The translations under genes were made by a program, and so were the position numbers. The notes under the pieces are model-generated. The model searched no databases and had not been told where the DNA came from. It saw only the letters and a program-made list of their open reading frames with translations. From NCBI RefSeq assembly GCF_024713945.1, contig NW_027461514.1:310001-374000 (forward strand): DNA of 64,000 bases, read 5' to 3'. Of the stretch, positions 58,404 through 64,000 are shown piece by piece; the stretch's first letter is position 1; each line of letters begins with the position of its first letter. This DNA is from Dermatophagoides farinae (Eukaryota; Arthropoda; Arachnida; Sarcoptiformes; Pyroglyphidae).

Positions 58404-59357
58404 AAGATCTGCTTTTTTTTTAACAAAGTAGTTGATCAACTCATTTATAGTTTTGTTATTGCTACGACTCAAAAAATCATTTATCAGATCATAATTGATT
58501 TCTTGATTTTCTATCCAAAATTCACACTGTTTTACAATTTTTTCGTCCATAAAACGCATTATTTTTTTCCAGTACATTACACTGATATACCTACAAATAT
58601 ATTCTTCAGTTTCATTGATTTCTGAATTAAACGAATTCATTCGTTTGTATTGACTGATTTTGCTAAGTTTTAAAAAAATATAACAGTGTATTAACTCATG
58701 AATCATCGTACCAACACAGCGATAATAAGGTAAACCTGTCATTATCAATATTTTTTTGATAGACTTTTTATTGGGGGTTAAACTACCATGAAATATTGTA
58801 CGCCCTGTTATATATCTGATTTGAGCTGTCAAGTGGTTTGAATAACAGATTACATGATCATCCAACTCAATTGGAATACGCTTTACAATATTACCAAAAG
58901 AAATTTGGTTAATAACATTATCAGCATCACAGTAAATCTGTGATAAACAACAATGATCAACTAAAGTACAACATGTAAAAGAAGTTTGTAAGAACTTAAA
59001 AATATTCATTAGTTCTATATTTTTGGAATTTTTAGTTGATGAATTAATCATAGGTTCTAGTTCTTGAATTTTGTTGTCATCGAATAGCTCATCAGTGAAA
59101 ATGATTTGGTTCATGGCAAGAAAGGATACTGCGTTTGCTAGAACAGTGTTCAGCTGTTTATTATGAACAATTATGTCTGAAGCTTTACATTTGTAACATA
59201 GTGTTTTAGAGTTATTCGTATAAACCCCGCAAGATAAACAAATCAATTTTCGAAGACATTCTTCGCTACAGTAATAAATTTTTCCTGGAGTAAAGCTCGA
59301 CGCAACTCGCCTTAAACAAATCGAACATAAAGAAGTTTTTCGAGTTGGAATATGCAT
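58398..59357 (-). CDS. DA1-family (LIM-like plus M85-type) metallopeptidase
   Basis: Plant DA1 is a ubiquitin-activated peptidase controlling growth. The 319-residue protein has an N-terminal zinc-binding region with Cys pairs at 11/14, 30/34, 40/43 and 54/57 (two LIM-like fingers), then the DA1 peptidase domain. Its core is ILIMTGLPYYRCVGTMIHELIHCY (203-226), with HELIH at 220-224 and a downstream ETEEYICRY (about 249-257) that matches the DA1 VEEGIC third-ligand block. The ubiquitin-interacting motifs of plant DA1 are not seen. It ends overlapping the ABCG-like gene by six bases in opposite direction. Peptidase activity is plausible because all expected metal ligands are present. Confidence 0.8.
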   Translation of the reverse strand: MHIPTRKTSLCSICLRRVASSFTPGKIYYCSEECLRKLICLSCGVYTNNSKTLCYKCKASDIIVHNKQLNTVLANAVSFLAMNQIIFTDELFDDNKIQELEPMINSSTKNSKNIELMNIFKFLQTSFTCCTLVDHCCLSQIYCDADNVINQISFGNIVKRIPIELDDHVICYSNHLTAQIRYITGRTIFHGSLTPNKKSIKKILIMTGLPYYRCVGTMIHELIHCYIFLKLSKISQYKRMNSFNSEINETEEYICRYISVMYWKKIMRFMDEKIVKQCEFWIENQEINYDLINDFLSRSNNKTINELINYFVKKKADLL

Positions 59358-59497
59358 TATTTATAATTTTACTTTCTTTGTAATTATAAAAGAGCTCAAA
59401 AAGTTATAAAAAACACATTAGTTCCAACTAGAAATCAAATTAAATCTTATGATTGTATTCTGGTAAGGTGCAATCAAACAAAGCAATCACTAATCAT

Positions 59498-60511
59498 ATG
59501 AATAATACGCAAATTAGTATCTGTTTTTTAGATTTAGATGATACATTAATTCCGACATCATGGATTCAGCAGAATAAAAATTCTCGCTTTTTCGAACAGG
59601 ATCCAATTTTGATTAAAAATTCTTATTTTGAATGTATTAAAAAATTACATCAATTGACAGATAATACTTTGAACAAGTCGTTGAAAACTTTCTTTGAAAT
59701 TCTCTCTTCTAACTTTGATCATATTGTGATAGTCACGAACGCTAGATTAAAAGCATGGGTTTATAGAGTTTTAGACTTATTTCCAATTCTCCTAGAACTA
59801 TGTCAACAATATGATGTTCCAATTATTAAGACACAAGTTGACTTAAAGTTCGAACCGCACCCAGCTATTTGTTTACGTGAATTTAACACTTATTGGACAA
59901 ACGCGAAGTATCGAGTATTTAATAACATAATAGATATTATAATTAATCGTGAAAAGAATAATGAACAAGTGTCGTTCTGCGAATATCTGATACGACAGAA
60001 TCATTTACATAGTTCTTTTGTCGTAATTAACAAGTCTTATAATAACAAAGATCAGCCAGTCAAAAATAAGACCTTTATCAAGAAACAGTTATCAGTGCCC
60101 GTATTAACGAAAAATGTTTCTTCATGTGAAAAAACAAAAGATAGAAAAATAAAATTAAAATTAGCTAGTATTGGTGACAGCCAATTTGAACATGTAGCTT
60201 TAATGAAAGCAATCTTGTTACGAAATGAAAATTCAATTTGTTCGATTATCAAATGTAAGCCTCGATTAGAACCAGTAACATTTATTAAACAACTTTATTC
60301 TATTACAAAAGCTGTAAGCCACAAAACATACTATGTATCAATATTATTTGACGATGTTCCTCCGAACATAGAAGATGTCCTCATAGATAAACTTTCATAT
60401 AAAAACCAGAATAATGTTTTATTCGCTAACTTTTCTTATTATAATAATTTGAATTCTCAAAACCTAGATGAAGAAATTGAAAATAAAAAGAAACAAGTTT
60501 ATGAAATTTAG
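59498..60511 (+). CDS. HAD-superfamily-like phosphatase/hydrolase
   Basis: HAD fold with motif I DLDDTL (after FL), a motif II-like VTNA (residues about 80-85), and a later GDSQFEH that fits motif IV. 337 residues from ATG 59498; an in-frame TTG at 59453 precedes it. An alternative first exon (ATG at 59449, joining CTG to TATCTG by a 55-nt intron) also keeps the frame and cannot be excluded. The middle (about 150-260) is Lys/Asn-rich and the C-terminus charged. Proteins with this short DLDDTL start and a long helical insert occur in plants and protists; the substrate is unknown. Confidence 0.78.
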   Translation: MNNTQISICFLDLDDTLIPTSWIQQNKNSRFFEQDPILIKNSYFECIKKLHQLTDNTLNKSLKTFFEILSSNFDHIVIVTNARLKAWVYRVLDLFPILLELCQQYDVPIIKTQVDLKFEPHPAICLREFNTYWTNAKYRVFNNIIDIIINREKNNEQVSFCEYLIRQNHLHSSFVVINKSYNNKDQPVKNKTFIKKQLSVPVLTKNVSSCEKTKDRKIKLKLASIGDSQFEHVALMKAILLRNENSICSIIKCKPRLEPVTFIKQLYSITKAVSHKTYYVSILFDDVPPNIEDVLIDKLSYKNQNNVLFANFSYYNNLNSQNLDEEIENKKKQVYEI

Positions 60512-60648
60512 TTCATCAATATTTATAATGAAATTATCTTTAAAAAGGAGTGTTAATGAAATCAGCTTTTTCACTTTAGCATAATCAAGATCAAATTTTA
60601 CAATATCTGTTAAATAATAAATTATCATTTAAATTATATGCAATTTAT

Positions 60649-61271
60649 ATGATATCAATCTTCAATACATTTCTATTCTTATTTTCTGTAGCTAACGCTA
60701 TCGAGTTTACAGTAGACATTACTAAAAAGAAAAAGTGTTATGCTGAAGATGTTTTTGAAGGATCACTGTATAAGGCTATAGCTACCCCTGAAACCCATGA
60801 CTCAATCTCTTTTGTAGTAAAAAAATGTGATGATAGTTATACTTATATGAATAAAATAACCTCTAAAAGAACTGTCATAGCGTTTAGACCAGGAGAAAGC
60901 GGTTGTATTGAACTTTGTTTATATTCGACTGATAAGCCAAAAGTAACAGTAGTAATACAAATAGCTGCTGGGTCGCAAGCTTATGATTATTCACAAGTTG
61001 CCAAAAATAAAGATTTTGTTTCTGTAGTTGAGAGTGTTGATCGAGTGTCGAGTAAGTTAGTATAAAAACATTATTCTCAGAGCAAATTATTCATTATTCG
61101 GAAGTAAATAATTCCTTATTAACTGAGGAATCTGAAACACAAAAATTAGTTAACTCAACTTATAATCGATTATACAAATATACGCTATTAAGTTGCTTAT
61201 CAATGACTGTTGTAAGTATATGTGTGTTCTTTACTCTCAAAGCTTTTTTCCGTACAAAAAAACTTATTTAA
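60649..61271 (+). CDS. p24/TMED cargo receptor, two exons
   Basis: Type I membrane protein of COPI/COPII vesicles that sorts GPI-anchored and other cargo. Exons 60649-61051 and 61081-61271, intron 29 nt, giving 197 residues. It has a signal peptide (MISIFNTFLFLFSVANA), a GOLD domain with two conserved Cys (KKCYAEDVF; ESGCIELCLYS), a short coiled coil, a membrane helix (YTLLSCLSMTVVSICVFFTL) and the cytosolic tail KAFFRTKKLI. The FF pair and the KKxx-like dilysine are classic COPII and COPI signals. The tail is lost without splicing, which strongly supports the intron. Confidence 0.92.
61052..61080 (+). other. 29-nt intron in the p24 gene
   Basis: GTAAGT...TTCTCAG. Splicing joins the GOLD domain to the transmembrane helix and FF/KKLI tail in phase 1. 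Confidence 0.92.
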
Positions 61272-61416
61272 AATATAAAATCAAAAGCTGAACAATTAAA
61301 AAATATATAGACGAATTAAAGGTTTTTAATGCTTTGCAAATTAAAAGTTATATTTATTTATAACAGCTAAATGGTTGCCATATTTATTATCAAATATTAG
61401 CATTAATCTCACTCGA

Positions 61417-63185
61417 ATGAAAGATATTTCAGTCAAATATAAACTTAATACAAATGTAAGTTGCAGAAAAATGTTAATTATACATAGGAAAAAACTTTTG
61501 AATCGGGTAATCTATATTATGACAAAGATACATACATTATCGTAATAAAATCTAACAACAAATCTGACATTTTACTTCCAATAGAATGCTACGCCAACCA
61601 TAGAAGGAATCCTAAACAACATATGATACAAATTTTATTCAATCCAAATTTGTTAAACTTATCTTTAACTTATTTACGTTCTAGTTACGCCAATATTTTA
61701 GAAAACACACCAAATACAATTATTATTCAATGTTCAACAAAAGATGATATACAATTTATATTAGACGCAATACTAACTACCAAGGACAAAATATTGAACA
61801 ATGAAATAGAAATAAATACTGATAAAATGTATAATTACGTTGTTAAAACTATTTCAAATTCAAATTTATCTAACCACCAAAATTATATTACTAATCTTCA
61901 AAAACAAATGCAAGAAATCAAAAACAATATTTTAAATTCAAACCCACACGTCAAGCAAATGTTCAACAGACTTGTTGTTCAGACCAGATTAGTCGATGAA
62001 GCTAGTTTCTGGGATCAAAATAAAGAATTAATATATAACGCATTGAAGGTCAATTCTCCCAACACTAAACTTTATAAACATTCTGATCCTGACTATAGCG
62101 TATTACTTGCTGAATGTCCTTATTATTCAATCAAATATCAAGAATTGGTATGTAATGAGAAAATGACAGAAAAAGATTTTTTTTTTCATCTTTTAAATTC
62201 AAGACATTACCATAACTACGTATCACTACCTCTTCCAACCACGTTAGATTCATATTTTGATTGTCCTGAAACTAAAGATAAAAATTTAGAACTAACATAT
62301 ATTGTTGAGACTTGCATCAACCCTGCTTTGCTTGTACAAGATTCTTATTATAGTAAAATTAGAGAAACACCAAAAAATGAAGTATTTCTGGAACGTATTA
62401 ATAAATTCAGTACAAACTATATAAATAATGTAATGAAAAATAATTCCACTATCGAAGGAGGGTCGGTAGTTATAAATTTCGACAATCCAAATTTATACGA
62501 AAATATTGTTAAGCTTAACTCATTATGTGTCACATTAAAAAATAGTGAATCTGTTAATAATATTAATAGAGAAATTTATAAAAATCATTTAATAAATATA
62601 AGCAATACGATCTACAATGACGCGGATACCTCTTCAAATTATACTATTAAATTAGAAAATCCAAAAAAACTTGATTCAACTGAAAACAAAATCGCTAACA
62701 GACAGTATCATAAAATAAATCAAAACTTGGTTGAAGTAAAAATTGAAAATTCTTTAAACTTGGTTAAAAGAAGAAAGTTCGATTTTTTTGAGCAAATTTC
62801 AACTCTTATTGATATTTTTATAATTAGTACAAAAAACTTGTATCAAGCTAAGTTTGACGAAAAAATTTTAAATCAAATTCCAAAGTATCCAAATCTATTT
62901 CAAATGATTAAACAAGTCAATCGATTACAAAAGTATTATTGTAATTTATTAAACAATTTTTTTAAACTATCGGAAGAGAATAATGTTAATGAAGATAAAA
63001 TTAAAAGATATATCAATGAATTTATGAATTTACGAAAAGAATTAATGAATTTAAAAACGATAAAATATGATGATAACATTGATTCAAAATTATATAAAAT
63101 TGTTAATATTCATACAATAACGCAACCAATACTTAATTCGATAGATCATATTATTTTTTTAATAAATAACGATTATCAGCTTTAA
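61417..63185 (+). CDS. TFB1: TFIIH core subunit p62 (Tfb1/GTF2H1)
   Basis: Core subunit of TFIIH, needed for RNA polymerase II promoter opening and nucleotide excision repair. Exon 1 is 61417-61455 (MKDISVKYKLNTN) and exon 2 is 61488-63185, intron 32 nt, about 578 residues. Exon 2 adds the rest of a PH-like domain (DTYIIVIKS; PIECYANHRRNPKQHMIQILF; IIIQCSTKDDIQFILDAIL), which in Tfb1 binds acidic activators. Then BSD1 (RLVDEASFWDQNKELIY) and BSD2 (YSIKYQELVCNEKMTEKDFFFHLL), the latter with the family's MTEK-[ED]-F. The C-terminal third is helical, Asn/Lys-rich. No frame break. Confidence 0.85.
61456..61487 (+). other. 32-nt intron in TFB1
   Basis: GTAAGT donor, TTAATTA branch-like site, CATAG acceptor. 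It joins a 13-codon first exon in phase 0. Confidence 0.8.
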
Positions 63186-63195
63186 ATCTTTGATA

Positions 63196-64000
63196 TTACA
63201 ACTTTCCTATTGCTAAATCTTTTATGCTTTCTATTATGTAGTCATCTTTTTTTTCAAACAAATTATTATCAGTGTATTCAGAATGAAGAAGCACATTTTT
63301 TTTTACAGAAACGATATAATTAACGACGTAGTCATAGTGAATATTCCCGTTTGTTGCAATTCTGTGTATAGAATTATAAATTTCATCGCCTGACATTAAT
63401 AAAACACAAGGATCAAAATAAGAATTGTTAGAAAAATTACCAACTAACGGAAATTGATCAATTTTACTGACATAATTTATGTTATTGTTACATGAAATTA
63501 AAAATCCGTTAATTGCAATATAAAATAAATTCTTGTAAGGATAAATAGTTAAGATAAGGTCACCAATTTCTAAAACACAAAAGAGGATTTTGTCTTGGTT
63601 TTTTAAATTATTTAAATAATCTTTTGTTGCAATTTCTAACGAAGAAATTTTTGATTGTAAAATTAATGTAAATGAATTAAATTCTGGAAATGATAACTTA
63701 ATAGTTTGAAAAGATATTATATTTTCTTCAGGTAAATTTTGTATTTTTTTTATAGATTTGCTAGTTTCTAATATGGATGAGGATAATGCCTTTATTGGAA
63801 GAAGGTTTTGTTTTATTAATTGATTTGCGAAATAAAAACAAAAAATTAACTTGTTGAATCTATTCCAATTACAGATGGGATAAATAAAAGAATCGTAGAT
63901 TGCATCTGAAATTTTCTTGTATTTATATATTTTTCCTAGTATCCAATAACCTATACTAAAAACTTTGATTCCTTCAGATAAATCACTCCGATAGTATATA
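63196..64000 (-). CDS. 3' part of a gene running off the right edge
   Basis: On the minus strand the frame stays open for about 268 codons from the right edge to TAA 63196-63198, so the start lies outside the window. The visible part is AT-rich coding sequence with beta-strand and helix alternation (ISFQTIKLSFPEFNSFTLIL; KILFCVLEIGDLILTIYPY) and an Asn/Asp-rich end (SEYTDNNLFEKKDDYII). It has a weak basic/aromatic character near the edge (WILGKIYKYKKI). No family is recognised. It converges with the TFIIH p62 gene, 10 bases between stops. Confidence 0.55.
   Translation of the reverse strand, partial: IYYRSDLSEGIKVFSIGYWILGKIYKYKKISDAIYDSFIYPICNWNRFNKLIFCFYFANQLIKQNLLPIKALSSSILETSKSIKKIQNLPEENIISFQTIKLSFPEFNSFTLILQSKISSLEIATKDYLNNLKNQDKILFCVLEIGDLILTIYPYKNLFYIAINGFLISCNNNINYVSKIDQFPLVGNFSNNSYFDPCVLLMSGDEIYNSIHRIATNGNIHYDYVVNYIVSVKKNVLLHSEYTDNNLFEKKDDYIIESIKDLAIGKL

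Noticed and set aside
59449-59550. Alternative first exon for the HAD protein with a 55-nt intron
   Set aside because: It keeps the frame but is longer than the other introns, with the branch-like site far from the acceptor; the ATG at 59498 is simpler. Left open in the annotation.
1-64000. tRNA, rRNA, snRNA, CRISPR arrays, transposons and telomeric repeats
   Set aside because: Reading for T-loop-like GGTTCRA motifs, regularly spaced direct repeats, transposase or reverse-transcriptase motifs and terminal repeats gave no credible hit; weak RNA genes could have been missed without a covariance search.

Overview
This window looks like nuclear DNA from a unicellular eukaryote. It is strongly AT-rich and gene-dense, uses TAA, TAG and TGA as stops, and carries core eukaryotic genes: RNA polymerase I subunit 2, TFIIIC and TFIIH subunits, alpha-tubulin, PP1, importin-5, ribosomal protein uS5, SF3A1, Sec13, COG6-like, Yip1, p24 and a KDEL-receptor-like protein. 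Many genes are intronless. The introns that can be placed are tiny (about 19-40 nt, mostly 27-32), with a GTAAGT donor and usually a TTTAG-like acceptor. Several coding regions abut or overlap. Secreted proteins of unknown family, a GH19 chitinase with a chitin-binding-like module and an alpha-tubulin without K40 or an acidic tail fit a reduced, perhaps parasitic or walled-stage protist. The lineage cannot be fixed from the sequence alone. The KDEL-receptor-like protein most resembles the long ERD2-like subfamily of plants and protists rather than fungal Erd2, which argues mildly against Microsporidia or fungi.

Layout. 0-4.4 kb: an edge fragment, the ERD2-like receptor, a small ORF, the chitinase and a second secreted protein sharing its binding module. 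4.6-12.7 kb: a TFIIIC TPR subunit and Pol I subunit 2, head to head. 12.7-27.4 kb: a block where almost every gene is broken by single-base length changes, usually in homopolymers (COG6-like, two low-complexity proteins, a polytopic membrane protein, a long helical protein, Yip1, the DEAD-box helicase Rrp3/DDX47). Broken essential genes packed here, with intact 1-4 kb frames on both sides, suggest uncorrected sequencing error more than gene death. 28-43.7 kb: SF3A1, a MATH-BTB protein, the GTPase NOG2, Sec13, a tyrosine-rich secreted protein, a coiled-coil KNL1/Spc7-like protein, an FHA protein and alpha-tubulin. 44-54 kb: small coiled-coil and secreted proteins, PP1, a membrane protein overlapping a NEK-like kinase, and importin-5. 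54.6-64 kb: uS5, an ABCG-derived protein with a dead nucleotide-binding domain and a large inserted ectodomain, a DA1-type peptidase, a HAD-fold protein, p24, TFIIH p62 and a gene running off the right edge.

Functional themes are ribosome production (Pol I subunit 2, Rrp3, NOG2, uS5), ER-Golgi traffic (ERD2-like, COG6-like, Yip1, Sec13, p24), transcription and splicing (TFIIIC, TFIIH p62, SF3A1) and the cell surface (chitinase, chitin-binding-like protein, several signal-peptide proteins). No tRNA, rRNA, transposon or CRISPR array was recognised. The most unusual items are the ABCG-derived protein, the DA1 peptidase, the tiny introns and the localised frameshift block.
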